A DNA stretch of 64,000 nt from Rhizobium sp. RCAM05350 (GCA_024426085.1 CP087972.1:1-64000); one strand, 5' to 3'. Positions 10,186 through 19,074 are shown, counted from the stretch's first letter. Numbers and translations are program-made. The notes: a model not told the origin generated them from the sequence alone.

Positions 10186-11931
10186 TCAGCCGTAGAGATA
10201 GGTCGGTAGCCAGAGCGCCATGCCCGGCCAGATATACATGATGACCATGCAGAGGATAACGATCAGCATGTAGGGCATCATGCCGGCAAAAATCTGGTTG
10301 AGGGTCACGTGCGGCGGCGAGACGCCCTTGAGATAATAGGCTGACATCGCAACCGGCGGCGACAGGAACGCCGCCTGCAGGTTGACGAAGACGAGGACGC
10401 CCCAGAGGACCGGATCGATGTCGAAGTGCCTCAGCAATGGCAGGAAGATCGGCACGAAGATGATGATGATCTCCGTCCATTCGAGCGGCCAGCCGAGAAT
10501 GAAGATGATCGCCTGCGACAGGATCATGAACTGCACCGGCGTCAAATCGAGTGCCAGTACCCATTGCTCGATGAGCGCCTGGCCGCCGAGGATGGCGAAG
10601 ACGGCCGAGAAGAGCGCCGATCCGACGAACAGCCAGCACACCATCGCCGTCGTCTTCGCGGTCAGGAACACCGCTTCCTTGGTGCGCTTCCAGTTGAGCG
10701 TCCGGGCCTGGAACGCCAATAGGAAGGCCCCGGCAGCGCCGACGGCCGCGGACTCGGTCGCCGTGGTGATCCCGAACAGAATAACGGCGAGGACGACGAC
10801 AGTAAGAATCCCGAGCGGCATGACGGAGGAGACCAGAAGCTTCACGACCTGCAGGCGATCGGCGGTCATGTTGCGGTAGTAGCGCATGAGAACGACCGCG
10901 GCGATGGCTGCGATGATGCCGAAAGTCACGTGGAAACTCGTGGACGGCCCGTCGACCGCGACGGGTCCGGCATCCACCGCCGGCGCGCCGAGTTCCTCCA
11001 GTCCTTCCGGCGCCTCGGCCTCGGCGGAGGCCTGCGGATGGATGACGACATACCACCACACGAGCGCCAGCGTGAACGCAGTCAGCGCGAAGGGCACCAG
11101 TGCGGCACAGGCATTCTTGACCAGCTTCCAATAGGTGAGCCGCCGCCCCTCCTCGGTCTCGATCGCCATCGCCCGCGACGGCGAGAACAGCGCGGAAAGC
11201 AGCCCGGCTGGCATGTTGCGGGAATAGAGCGTCTCAAAGCGCCTCATCCAGTCAGGCACCGGAACCCTCGTCTGTTCCTCGGGCAAGGCAGGAGCGATTT
11301 TCGGATTGATCATCGCCCAGCCGAGAATATAGGCGAGATAGAGGAACGCGAGGAGAAAGCCGGGGAACATCGCGGCGGCATAGAGCTTGACGACCGACTG
11401 CCCCGCCACCGCCGCGTAGACAATGATCATCACCGATGGCGGGATCAGAATGCCCAGCGTGCCGCCGGCGGTGATGACGCCCGATGCGAGTTTCACGTCG
11501 TAGCCGGCGCGCAGCATCGGGTTCATCGCGATGACGCCCATCAGTACCACCACCGCGCCAACGAGGCCGCTGGCAATACCCCAGAAAGTGCAGACGATGA
11601 GCGTCGCAACGGCAAGCGACGCGGGCACCCGACGGAAGGCAAGCTGGATGCTGTAGAACATCTTGTCGACCAACGCGCCGCGCTCCATCACATAGCCCAT
11701 CAGCACGAAGAGCGGAATGGAGATCAGGACGTCGTTGGTCATCGCACCATAGGTGCGCTGAACCATCAGGTCGAAGACGCGATTGTCGATCCAGTGCTCG
11801 GCCGGATTGTAGAAGGCGTAGAAGCCGAAGAGCATGCCGAGCCCCATCAGCGTAAAGGCAGTCGGGAACCCCATCATGATGACGATCACGATGAGCATCA
11901 GCATCGTCAGTCCGAGGAACGGATCGCTCAC
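10186..11931 (-). CDS. dctM: TRAP transporter large permease subunit DctM
   Basis: Twelve-helix transporter subunit of a tripartite ATP-independent periplasmic (TRAP) system driven by an ion gradient. It is intact at 581 residues. The GTG start at 11931 overlaps the dctQ stop (GTGA). Family motifs include GFPTAFTLMGLGML, ASGVITAGGTLGILIPPSVM and FVNLQAAFLSPPVAMSAYY. It is about 150 residues longer than a standard DctM because of a hydrophilic and helical insert around residues 200-340, as in DctM proteins paired with TakP-like binding proteins. Last gene of the dctP-dctQ-dctM operon. Confidence 0.92.
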   Translation of the reverse strand: MSDPFLGLTMLMLIVIVIMMGFPTAFTLMGLGMLFGFYAFYNPAEHWIDNRVFDLMVQRTYGAMTNDVLISIPLFVLMGYVMERGALVDKMFYSIQLAFRRVPASLAVATLIVCTFWGIASGLVGAVVVLMGVIAMNPMLRAGYDVKLASGVITAGGTLGILIPPSVMIIVYAAVAGQSVVKLYAAAMFPGFLLAFLYLAYILGWAMINPKIAPALPEEQTRVPVPDWMRRFETLYSRNMPAGLLSALFSPSRAMAIETEEGRRLTYWKLVKNACAALVPFALTAFTLALVWWYVVIHPQASAEAEAPEGLEELGAPAVDAGPVAVDGPSTSFHVTFGIIAAIAAVVLMRYYRNMTADRLQVVKLLVSSVMPLGILTVVVLAVILFGITTATESAAVGAAGAFLLAFQARTLNWKRTKEAVFLTAKTTAMVCWLFVGSALFSAVFAILGGQALIEQWVLALDLTPVQFMILSQAIIFILGWPLEWTEIIIIFVPIFLPLLRHFDIDPVLWGVLVFVNLQAAFLSPPVAMSAYYLKGVSPPHVTLNQIFAGMMPYMLIVILCMVIMYIWPGMALWLPTYLYG

Positions 11932-12616
11932 GTCTCGATGTCTCCCCCCAGGCCCCGTTGCCGCGCCACCCTGTCTATATTCTGGGCGCGCCCGATCGCG
12001 GCTTCGCGCGTCTCCGTGTCTATGTGTTCGCTACGTGCAAGCTGCTCGGCGACGACGTCGATCTCCTCGACATCCTTGAGCCGGCTCGGCCATTCTCCGG
12101 TCCTGAGACAGACGATGCAGCGCATGATCTCGGCTAGTCCCTGAAGCATCACGAGGGCACCTGCTATCGGAATGACGGTCTTAAAGTAGTAGATTGGCGG
12201 TCCCTCCGCCGTCACGGTCGAATGCTCGCCGATCCGCCACGAAAGTGCCGCATAGTCATAGCCCGCGTAAACGAGGCGGCGACGCCGGGCAGGAAGAAGA
12301 AGATGTAGAGGACCAGATCGAGCCCGGCCTGTAACCTCGGCCTGAACGAGCTGTAGAGAAAGTCACCGCGCACATGGGCGTTCTGCGCCAGCCCGTAGGC
12401 TCCGGCGAGCATGAACAGAGTACCGTAGAACATGTTGCTGGCGTCGAAAATCCACGCGGTCGGCATGTTCATGATGTAGCGCTTGAAGACCTCGACGCAG
12501 ACGAGCGTCATCAGCCCGATGATGAGCCAGGCCGCCGCCTTTCCGACCCACACGCTGATCGCATCGATCCTGAGCAGAAAATGCTGAACGTCCACGGGTA
12601 CCCCCGGATAGCCCAT
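11928..12616 (-). CDS. dctQ: TRAP transporter small permease subunit DctQ, one frameshift
   Basis: Four-helix small subunit of the TRAP system. ATG 12616 gives MGYPGVPVDVQHFLLRID; GTG 12595 is an alternative start. Helices are visible in AAAWLIIGLMTLVCVEVF, YGTLFMLAGAYGLA and LVLYIFFFLPGVAA. After a one-base slip near 12272 the frame continues YAALSWRIGEHSTVTAEG and a last helix before a charged tail ending at 11928. It lies between the binding protein and the large permease, which it overlaps by four bases. Confidence 0.85.
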
Positions 12617-12629
12617 ACTTTGGTCGGAA

Positions 12630-12657
12630 GCATCACCGGGTCGTTGCCCGGTGATGC
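12630..12657 (-). terminator. Perfect 11-bp hairpin between dctP and dctQ
   Basis: Inverted repeat GCATCACCGGG / CCCGGTGATGC (12630-12640 and 12647-12657, six-base loop) between the dctP stop and the dctQ start. With no T tract it is more likely an mRNA-stabilising or attenuating hairpin that lets the binding protein be made in excess over the membrane subunits, a common arrangement in such operons. Confidence 0.65.
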
Positions 12658-12659
12658 CG

Positions 12660-13800
12660 TCAGAATTCCTTCGCCACCCCGTCCTTTCCGAAGTAGTGAT
12701 CGAAGGCCATTCGCCGGTTGACGACGGTGTCCTGTTCCCATCGCGTCGCCCGCTCTGCAAAGGCAAGCTGGGACGCGAGGATCTCCTTGAACAACGGGTT
12801 TTCCGCCGCCTTCTTCTTCGCGACCTCGTCGTAAACCTCCAATTGTTTCTTGAGGATCGCCTCAGGCGTCCTGTAGAACTTGACCTTGTCGGTCGTCTGC
12901 ATCTCCACATAGTCTTTCGAATAGCGGTCGATCGCCTTCCAGGCCATGTCCTGCGAAGCAGCCTCGACGGCGTTGGAGATGATTGCCTTCACTTGTTCTG
13001 GCAGCGCGTCGTATTTCGTCTTGTTGAACATTACCTCGAACTGCTCGGCATTCTGGTGATAGCTCTGCAGCATGCAGATCTTCGAGACGTCCGGGAAACC
13101 AAGCACCCGGTCGGACGAGGCGTTGTTGAATTCGGCCGCGTCGAGAAGGCCACGATCCAATGCCCCGACGATCTCGCCGCCCGGCAGCGTTGACGGCGGC
13201 CCCGAGACCCGTGAAGACATCGATCGAGATACCGACTGTGCGGAATTTCAGCCCCTGGAGATCCTCGACCTTGGCCACGGGCTTCTTGAACCAGCCGAGC
13301 GGCTGTGTCGGCATCGGTCCATAAGGGAACGAAGCGACATTGGCGCCGATCGATTCATAGAGCTTGGCGAGAAGTTCCTTACCGCCGCCATATTTATGCC
13401 ACGCCAGAAGCATGTTGGCATCCATTGCGAAGCCCGGCCCGGACCCCCAGAGCGCCAGTGCGGTCTGTTTGCCGTAGTGGTAGACGAGCACGCCGTGGCC
13501 GCCATCGAGCGTTCCTTGAGACACCGCGTCGAGCAGGCCGAAGGCCGGCACGACGGCGCCCGCCGGCAACACCTCGATTTTCAGATCACCGCCGGTCATA
13601 TCGTTGATCTTCTTGGCGAAATCGAGTGCGAATTCGTGAAAAATATCCTTGGATGGCCAAGTACTCTGCCAGCGCATGTTGACCGGCCCCTGCGCCTTGA
13701 CGACACTCGGTGCAGCGATCATCGCTGCACCCGCCATGGCCGCGCCGCTCAGGAATTTGCGACGCGACGTCCTTCCCCCGGTCTGAGTCCAATTTTTCAT
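12660..13800 (-). CDS. dctP: TRAP transporter solute-binding protein DctP (TakP-like), one frameshift
   Basis: Periplasmic binding protein. ATG 13800 follows GGAGGAAGAG; the N-terminus has a twin-arginine-like signal (TSRRKFLSGAAMAGAA). The mature part reads MRWQSTWPSKDIFHEF, IEVLPAGAVVPAFGLLDAV and GWFKKPVAKVEDLQGLKFR, typical of the DctP subgroup that includes the alpha-keto acid binder TakP. A frameshift in a GC repeat near 13190 is followed by LPGGEIVGALDRGLLDAAEF. Ligand not certain; 2-oxo or hydroxy acids are the best guess from the subgroup. First gene of the operon. Confidence 0.85.
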
Positions 13801-14211
13801 CTCTTCCTCCCGAAGACATGGGCTTACTCGCTCGTAGTCGAGGCGGGACGAAGAAAAGGGTGATGCAATCTTCCTCCCGTGTCCCGCTCGTCGAGCTTGG
13901 GTGTTGACCCTAAACAATACTCCTCAATGAAGCCCCGAGCAAAGATTGTAGGGAACAACAATCGAATATCTTTCCAGAAAAACTACCTCGACAAACGTTC
14001 TGTTGCTAGTTTTACAAATTTCACAGGCGAGTTGGCGTGTGCTGTTTGTTCAGAACACTGCAGCCAGTGTGTCGAATTGCTGGGTGAGTAATGGAGATCG
14101 TGCCGACATGACAGTTCCCGGATCGTTGCCGCTGCCGGAATTAAGAGTTACTATCGGCGTGCCGGTCGTCGACGCGGCGCGTTCCCGCGAGCCGGCATGG
14201 GAGAAACGGCC
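13801..14211. other. Intergenic stretch between divergent dctP and small secreted-protein gene
   Basis: No gene seen. It must contain the leftward TRAP promoter and a rightward promoter; no convincing operator or EcfG-type site found. Confidence 0.45.
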
Positions 14212-14451
14212 ATGTTACGTTCAGTTCTGCTTGCATTATTGTTGTCGGTCATCCCCGCAACCGCTTTTGCCAATGAATGCCCGAGCATCATGGCCGCGAT
14301 CGATGCGGCCTTGCCGACCGCAACCCTTGCAGAGCCCGATATGACGAAAGTCAAGGAGCTGCGTGTCAAGGGTGAAGAGTTGCACGCCGCCGGCGATCAC
14401 GCCGGATCAATGGCTGCGCTCAACGAAGCCAAGAAGATGCTCGGCATCTAA
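14212..14451 (+). CDS. Small secreted protein of unknown function, 79 residues
   Basis: ATG 14212 lies behind GGGAGAAACGGCC. The first ~20 residues (LRSVLLALLLSVIPATAFA) are a clear signal peptide cleaved before NECPSIM. The mature ~58 residues are helical, with KVKELRVKGEELHAAGDHAGSM ending AKKMLGI, which looks like a short TPR-like pair. I do not recognise a named family. ATG 14197 in the same frame is a weaker start. Confidence 0.7.
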   Translation: MLRSVLLALLLSVIPATAFANECPSIMAAIDAALPTATLAEPDMTKVKELRVKGEELHAAGDHAGSMAALNEAKKMLGI

Positions 14452-15173
14452 ACGCTTCATCGAGCGCGGCGGACACGTTGCTTTCCCGGGTTGCCGACCG
14501 CCACGCGATCAAGCGATGAGTTCCCCGATTGGCGACCGTCACCGCAAGGCCGCCAACGCGCTCACCCGCTTTGCCTGCGGGGCAGGACGACCCAAAACGG
14601 CGTCACCGCTCACCAAAGCACGGCGACCGCCGAGTGACAAACAGCGGTTAAACGCGGATGCGCTGATATTCGCGGCTTGCGCCACTGGGGCGTGTCGATC
14701 GCTTTCATGGCCGGCGGCATCCGTCTGCAGCGTCAGGACCGGGCCGAGACGCCGGCCTACAGCGGAACATGCTTAAAGCGAGCGGAGCAGGCGGGAGATC
14801 TCGCTCGAAACATCGGTCGTGACCGTACCCGGCCTAAAGTGACACGGTCCGTGCAGGTGTTGCGGTGTTCCACCAGTCTTCATCGCACTTACAGCGCCGT
14901 TCCCGGCTACAGGCGCACGAGCAGTTGCGGCCAGCCGATGGCGGAGGGCCAAAGAGGAAGTTTGGAGAGGCATGACGCTGCGCTGCGTCAGGCTGTTTTA
15001 AGGATGGGGGCGCCTGTCGAATAGCTTGACGCGGCAGCCTCGTCCCGGTTCCTTCTGTCGAAGGCGGCTCGGCCCAGGATGGAAACAGATGTGTCTTCCT
15101 GCGGAGCATGGACGAGCACGGCCTGAATGTCCCGAAAATGCCGGTCCAGCCCGAGATCGGCCCGAGACCAGGG
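14452..15173. other. Stretch without a supported gene
   Basis: Open frames exist on both strands but show low-complexity arginine-rich translations typical of shadow frames. Nothing recognisable as RNA or mobile element. Confidence 0.4.
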
Positions 15174-15497
15174 TTACCAATGCCGCGTACTGCGATTTGG
15201 ACGGCTTCGTGCAATTGTCGCCCGGCGATGAGCCGCGCTCTGATCAGCCTTTCCGCATCGCCTTGGCCTGCCTTGAGCGCATCGAAAATAATCTCCCGAG
15301 CGCCGGAGACATGTTCCTGTGGCAGGTACTCCGATGGCCTCTTTCCGTTCCGGCCGAAGCGCCATCTCGGTGAAGAGCAAGGGCCGTCCTCCTGATTCCT
15401 GGATGACAAGTTCTTCAAATTTGCCTTCCAAGATCCATCGCTCTGAAATCTTGCCTGTTCCTTGTCTTCCAAGACCTCCTTCTGACGGCTGATCCAT
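15174..15497 (-). CDS. Possible hypothetical protein, frame broken
   Basis: From ATG 15497 a frame reads ISERWILEGKFEELVIQE and PLLFTEMALRPERKEAIG. Near 15320 another frame continues QEHVSGAREIIFDALKAG, ERLIRARLIAGRQLHEAV and IAVRGIGNPGLGP. The amino-acid composition of the joined reading is protein-like, but I know no family for it and no ribosome site is obvious. It could be a decayed gene. Confidence 0.28.
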   Translation of the reverse strand: MDQPSEGGLGRQGTGKISERWILEGKFEELVIQESGGRPLLFTEMALRPERKEAIGVPATGTCLRRSGDYFRCAQGRPRRCGKADQSAAHRRATIARSRPNRSTRHW

Positions 15498-15639
15498 ATC
15501 TACTTGCAAACGACGTTCGTCAAAATATCCGTATTCCTCCCATTACTTCTTATAACGCCGTTTGCATCGGAATCGGTTTTCCATGGTGTGGATCGCCTTG
15601 CTGGTTGTGACCGCAAATTCATGAAAACGAGCTGACAGG

Positions 15640-15810
15640 ATTGGGCGCCTGGCCAAATAGCAGAACCGGCGACTGTTTGAATGGGCGGTCTTCGGATCAT
15701 CCCTACCGCAAGACCAATCCGACGTCGCCAGAACAACAGCGCAGACGGCCCTACGGCGCATAACGGGCGGTCGTACTGCCCGCCGTTGTGTCACCACAGT
15801 CGACCGGGGA
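15640..15810 (+). repeat. Degenerate copy of the 3' end and downstream hairpin of the COG4315 gene
   Basis: This segment aligns with 35080-35240. Both contain a TGGCCAAATAGCAGA-type end of the secreted-protein gene followed by TTTGAATGGGCGGTCTTCGG. The UUCG-loop hairpin intact at 35115-35134 is mutated here. Only the last few codons of the gene remain, so this is a remnant, not a gene. Confidence 0.7.
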
Positions 15811-15815
15811 TTGTT

Positions 15816-15840
15816 GGAACCAAACCCGGTTCTGCACGTT
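15816..15840 (+). promoter_or_regulatory. EcfG-type general stress promoter
   Basis: GGAAC (15816-15820), 16-base spacer, CGTT (15837-15840): exact match to the promoter consensus of the alphaproteobacterial general stress sigma factor EcfG/RpoE. It is 83 bases upstream of the 27-residue peptide gene and almost identical to the site at 27520. Confidence 0.8.
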
Positions 15841-15923
15841 GAGTTTGGCTGGAGTGCCAGCACGAGCAACGCACCGCGCAGGTGAGCGCGATGGAGATGC
15901 TCAGGTACTCCGAGGAGACCTAC

Positions 15924-16007
15924 ATGGATATCACCACACTTCTTATCATACTACTTATCGTTGTTCTGCTAGGCGGCGGTTTTTACGGCCGAGGACGCTG
16001 GTATTAA
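15924..16007 (+). CDS. 27-residue hydrophobic peptide with GRGRWY tail (copy 1)
   Basis: Tiny gene starting at ATG 15924 behind CCGAGGAGACCTAC. It encodes MDITTLL, one transmembrane helix of Ile, Leu and Val, then GGGFYGRGRWY and TAA. The second copy at 27628 differs at a handful of residues, all conservative, and its upstream region including the EcfG-type promoter is also conserved, which supports it as a real coding gene. Probably a single-pass membrane peptide; function unknown. Confidence 0.72.
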   Translation: MDITTLLIILLIVVLLGGGFYGRGRWY

Positions 16008-16009
16008 GC

Positions 16010-16066
16010 AACACCTGGTCGGCGATCCTCATTGGCCCGGTTCAGGATGAGAACGGCGATATTGGT
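16010..16066 (+). pseudogene. Fragment of the LOV-type PAS domain of an HWE kinase
   Basis: About 57 bases translate to WSAILIGPVQDENGDIG, matching WSAILVSPVQDERGDV of the kinase encoded at 27821. Nothing else of the kinase is present. It directly follows the peptide gene, as the full kinase follows the second peptide copy, so it is the scar of a deleted kinase gene. Confidence 0.7.
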
Positions 16067-16067
16067 C

Positions 16068-16395
16068 GGCCCAAGAGGTCTTCATTGCAAACGAGGAAGC
16101 GGTGTAAGACCTCCTGACCGCTTACAAAGAAAATCCTGATCCGGCTGATACGGAGACCGAGACGCGGCCGTTAAGCGACCTGCCGGCTGTGGGGCAGCGG
16201 ACCAGTTCCGCCTCATTTCCCTTGCCTATGACCCTGCAGAAGCGCGAGCGGCTACTGCACCGTGAAAATCAAATGGATCGCGATGATCTCGCCCAATGGA
16301 TGAACGACGGGGCGCTTAATCACACTGTCGGTGATCCCCTGCGCTTCTGCTTTCAGCGCCGTCGTCCTACTACACCACTCCCTGGGACGGCGGCC
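16068..16395 (+). repeat. Shortened copy of 31458-32027
   Basis: Bases 16068-16239 match 31458-31628 and bases 16234-16360 match 31886-32010. The two matches join at the hexamer CTGCAG, which occurs at both ends of the missing 263 bases in the other copy. The missing part contains most of the 83-residue protein gene at 31721; only its C-terminal piece (QKRE, ENQMDRDDLAQW) survives here. Confidence 0.72.
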
Positions 16396-16506
16396 GATCC
16401 GTCCGACGCCGTGGCTGCCGCCGGAGCGCCGCTGACAGTCGCCCTGAAGGCGTGGAAGACGCTGCGGCTTTCGTGCTGAGCCAGCTCAAGGACCACGTCA
16501 CCACCA

Positions 16507-16710
16507 TCATTGCGGCTTCACGGCGTCCTTGAGTTCCTTGCGGCTAAGCAGAACGTCAGTCTTTCCTGGCTCCTCATCCGGATGGCTGAATTTCATTCCA
16601 TCTTCTGTCGGCATATCGAGCGCTTGCTGCACGTTCATAATGCCGACCGGTACACGTTCGCCTTCTACTTTCACCGTGGCTTCGACGATCTTCTTCTTTT
16701 TCTTCTTCAT
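16507..16710 (-). CDS. 67-residue basic/acidic hypothetical protein
   Basis: ATG 16710 follows a strong ribosome site (GAAGGAG). The protein begins MKKKKKKIVEATVKVEGERV, continues PVGIMNVQQALDMPTEDGMKF and ends RKELKDAVKPQ. An exact EcfG-type promoter ends 24 bases before the start codon. No family recognised; probably a small soluble stress protein. Confidence 0.72.
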   Translation of the reverse strand: MKKKKKKIVEATVKVEGERVPVGIMNVQQALDMPTEDGMKFSHPDEEPGKTDVLLSRKELKDAVKPQ

Positions 16711-16733
16711 ATTTTACACTCCTTCTCCGGCAA

Positions 16734-16759
16734 AACGCCGGGGAAGGTTCGATCGTTCC
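16734..16759 (-). promoter_or_regulatory. EcfG-type general stress promoter
   Basis: On the minus strand GGAAC (16759-16755), 17-base spacer, CGTT (16737-16734). It directly precedes the 67-residue protein gene. Confidence 0.78.
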
Positions 16760-16860
16760 CAAATCATTGAAAGTCCAGGCGAGCGAAGCTGTGCCCGTCG
16801 TTCAAAATGGCATCGACGCCATCACAATGCGGCCAGCCGCGGCGCTGCGCAGAGGCACCG

Positions 16861-17067
16861 TCACTCAATAACGGTCACGTCTTCCGGCACCCTGTCAGTC
16901 TTCTTCAGTAAGACGATGTCTTCGGCCTTCTGTTCATCATTCGGGATGCTGGCCGTGGTCATCGACCGGTCAACGTCAACTTGCGCGTTGACCTTGTCGA
17001 AGTCGCAGGCGGAGCCGGCGCTCGCTGAAATCCCGAAAGCGGCGGTAAGAATCCATAGCGTCTTCAT
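16861..17067 (-). CDS. Small secreted protein, 68 residues
   Basis: ATG 17067 behind GGAGACTGGAACG. The start MKTLWILTAAFGISASAGSA is a signal peptide; the mature part contains CDFDKVNAQVDVDRSMTT and DIVLLKKTDRVPEDVTVIE. One cysteine just after the cleavage region is not in a good lipobox. Unknown family. It lies between two other small minus-strand genes but I see no shared promoter. Confidence 0.62.
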   Translation of the reverse strand: MKTLWILTAAFGISASAGSACDFDKVNAQVDVDRSMTTASIPNDEQKAEDIVLLKKTDRVPEDVTVIE

Positions 17068-17126
17068 CGTTCCAGTCTCCATGAAGTTGCCGTGCAAGGA
17101 TAACCCGCCGGCGCCAATTCCAGAAA

Positions 17127-17480
17127 TCACGATTTCCGGCGCCGGAGCCCTAGTCCGGCTTTTGCCCATCGCCGATACAGCAGCATCGATACCACCATCA
17201 TCACGATGGCAACCGGCCAAAAATCAGTTGCCTGATCCCAAGACCACCGCCACATGAAATAGCCGTCAAGGTGCGGCGGCGGCATATGCACGCTGATCTC
17301 GTAATCCCGCTTTTCCCGACCATGAAAGTGACCTGCGGCAAACGCGAGTCCGATCAACACCCCTATCCGGCGCTCGAATATCACCATTCCAGCGGACCCG
17401 ACGATGCTGGCCATTATGATGGCTTCGACGACGTGGCCGAGCCAATCGAAGTTCACTTGAATATAGGTCCAATCGATCAT
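17127..17480 (-). CDS. Small membrane protein, 117 residues, unknown function
   Basis: ATG 17480 gives MIDWTYIQVNFDWLGHVVEA. Hydrophobic helices are at about residues 15-32, 37-50 and 88-103, with a hydrophilic loop (GREKRDYEISVHMPPPHLDG) between and a basic tail RRWAKAGLGLRRRKS. The layout suggests an inner-membrane protein. No family recognised and no strong ribosome site. Confidence 0.6.
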   Translation of the reverse strand: MIDWTYIQVNFDWLGHVVEAIIMASIVGSAGMVIFERRIGVLIGLAFAAGHFHGREKRDYEISVHMPPPHLDGYFMWRWSWDQATDFWPVAIVMMVVSMLLYRRWAKAGLGLRRRKS

Positions 17481-17673
17481 CCCGGTACTGTCGGCTGTTT
17501 GGGCATCTCAGGCAAGGCGCCGCCGAGGTCCCGTTGCCATGACCTTCAGACCAAAAGGTTTGTCCGTTTTCGCACCAGACAATGCGATTAAGATATTTTG
17601 CTGCGGTCCCCTTCGCACGGCTTCGTGCGTCAGCTTGAGGCTGCTCAGTTGACGCGTCATCACACCTCTTGAT

Positions 17674-17766
17674 CTACGACGTCGAGAATGCCACCACGAA
17701 TATAGCGACCCAGAAAAGTGCGGACATTTCCGCGGCCAATAAGAAGCCGAAAGCTCTTTCGCTCAT
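17674..17766 (-). CDS. 30-residue single-helix membrane peptide
   Basis: ATG 17766 sits behind GAGGAGGATCATCTC. The peptide is MSERAFGFLLAAEM, then a hydrophobic run SALFWVAIFVVAFSTS and TAG. Good ribosome site and membrane-like composition support it; no promoter of the EcfG type was found. Function unknown. Confidence 0.55.
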   Translation of the reverse strand: MSERAFGFLLAAEMSALFWVAIFVVAFSTS

Positions 17767-18008
17767 GAGATGATCCTCCTCAAGCAACCTCCATTGCCTT
17801 GAGAAAACTGTAGTAGACTTCTTATAGGTTCGCTACCCATTAGACTCAATCGGCAAATTCAATCTGCTGCTGCGCAGGCTTGGGGTGGGCTGTCCACTTA
17901 TAATTCACGGTCGGCAAGCTCATCCTGCCAGATCCAACAGCCCAGCCGTTAAACCGAAATCAACGTGACAGTACCGTTGCGTAGAGTCACTGTAGCGGTT
18001 TCAAGGCC

Positions 18009-18240
18009 TCACGCTGTTTTTGACATCGGCGGCGGCGTCCATGTGCCGTCGAGCGCTTCTGGCTTCGGCCAATAATGCCGCATAGCAATGAAGAAACGCC
18101 CTTTTCGTGCAGGCGGCCAGTTCGGTTCCTTGTCCTTGCCGGGGATTCGTTCTGAAAGTAGAACGTCAGCCCGCCATCAGCATCCTTCAAGAACTGCGGC
18201 AACCAGGACTTTCTCCGGCCGTGAAAATAAACTAGAGGAG
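18009..18240 (-). pseudogene. C-terminal remnant of a DUF1254/DUF1214 protein
   Basis: Minus-strand translation reads VYFHGRRKSWLPQFLKDADG and GLTFYFQNESP, then in another frame KDKEPNWPPARKGRFFIAM and RHYWPKPEALDGTW before TGA at 18011. This is the end of the DUF1214 domain of ~450-residue secreted proteins. About 75 codons remain, with a frameshift near 18140, and no upstream part of the family is present. Confidence 0.75.
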
Positions 18241-18277
18241 TATTTCGCGGACTTAACCGGCGATTCAATCGAACGAG

Positions 18278-18511
18278 ATGTCGAAGCGGGCCAGTTTGCA
18301 GACAGTCGTGGGACGAACGTCTGACGCGATCTTCTTCGACGCGACGAAGGTGCCGAACTGGGGTTGCAGTGTCGCCGCGGCAAAGGTCGATCCCGCCGGC
18401 GAGCGGGCATACCGAGATTACAAGCTTGGGACCTTCGGGCCTGCGTCCGAAGTCAAGCGTATCGACCCGACCGTGTACCTGGCCGAGAAAGCTGCGCGGG
18501 GTGAGCGTTGA
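18278..18511 (+). CDS. Unrecognised 77-residue open frame
   Basis: ATG 18278 to TGA 18509 translates to a protein-like sequence including TSDAIFFDATKVPNWGCSV, YRDYKLGTFGPASEVKRIDP and TVYLAEKAARGER. Codon use is compatible with the replicon. No family, ribosome site or partner gene is evident; it may be the end of a lost gene. Confidence 0.3.
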   Translation: MSKRASLQTVVGRTSDAIFFDATKVPNWGCSVAAAKVDPAGERAYRDYKLGTFGPASEVKRIDPTVYLAEKAARGER

Positions 18512-18540
18512 CACTCCAGAAAAGCGGTTGCGTGAGCGGT

Positions 18541-18735
18541 TTAGCTCAAATCGCTCAAGACATCGCCGATACTTGGCTCATCCGGATTTGGTTCCGGTTT
18601 GTCATCGGGCAGTCGGCCGGGATCGGGTTCCGGCTCTTGATCCGGATCAACCAGCGGCAGGTCCGGCACATCGATCGGCTGGACCGGCGGCGTCGGGCCG
18701 GGCAAGTAGGGCCTGGGATTTACAGGAAGCGTCAT
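18541..18735 (-). CDS. Proline- and aspartate-rich small protein, 64 residues
   Basis: ATG 18735 has an excellent ribosome site (CGGAGGATTGACC). The protein is extended and low in complexity: NPRPYLPGPTPPVQPIDVPD, DQEPEPDPGRLPDDKPEPNP, ending GDVLSDLS. It is probably disordered. It starts 18 bases after the stop of the DUF982 gene and is likely co-transcribed with it. Confidence 0.7.
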   Translation of the reverse strand: MTLPVNPRPYLPGPTPPVQPIDVPDLPLVDPDQEPEPDPGRLPDDKPEPNPDEPSIGDVLSDLS

Positions 18736-18752
18736 GGTCAATCCTCCGTGGT

Positions 18753-19017
18753 CTAGGTGGCGCGCAGCTCTTGGTCCATTGTGGCGGCTACGAAGGCTTG
18801 CCGTGCCAGTTCGGGCGACATCTTTCGCTCCATAGCCAGCCGACAGCACCGGGCCGCGTTCGCATTGATTTTGCTGTTTCGTCCGACCATGTGAAGGTTC
18901 AGAATTTCGAAGCCCTGAAGCGGACCGCATACCTTTCGCTCGGCGCCGCTGCAGAAGTTTGACGATCACTGGCTGCCACCGAATTTCGGTTGGTTTGCAG
19001 ATTTCATTCTGGTGCAT
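18753..19017 (-). CDS. DUF982 protein, one frameshift
   Basis: ATG 19017 behind GGGAGGAGCAAA. Frame 1 gives MHQNEICKPTEIRWQPVIVK; after a one-base slip near 18945 frame 2 gives VCGPLQGFEILNLHMVGRN, ARCCRLAMERKMSPELARQA and ELRAT before TAG. This is the DUF982 pattern (N-terminal strand, GP-x-EAF/GF-x-L, CRxA...MSPxxAR) and closely resembles the intact copy at 30909. DUF982 proteins are small rhizobial proteins of unknown function. Confidence 0.8.
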
Positions 19018-19048
19018 TTTGCTCCTCCCAGAGTCTTGCTGGGCGCCC

Positions 19049-19074
19049 AACTTCAAATCTCTGAGTTTTGTTCC
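19049..19074 (-). promoter_or_regulatory. EcfG-like promoter, variant -10
   Basis: GGAAC (19074-19070), 17-base spacer, AGTT (19052-19049), 32 bases upstream of the DUF982 start. One mismatch from the CGTT consensus; placed exactly where a promoter is expected. Confidence 0.5.

Noticed and set aside
10930..12144. 404-codon plus-strand frame opposite dctM
   Set aside because: Composition (His, Arg, Glu-rich) is that of an antisense shadow of a GC-rich gene; DctM on the minus strand is unambiguous.
13926..13960. GGAAC near the dctP upstream region
   Set aside because: No CGTT or GTT at 16-18 bases; not counted as a stress promoter.
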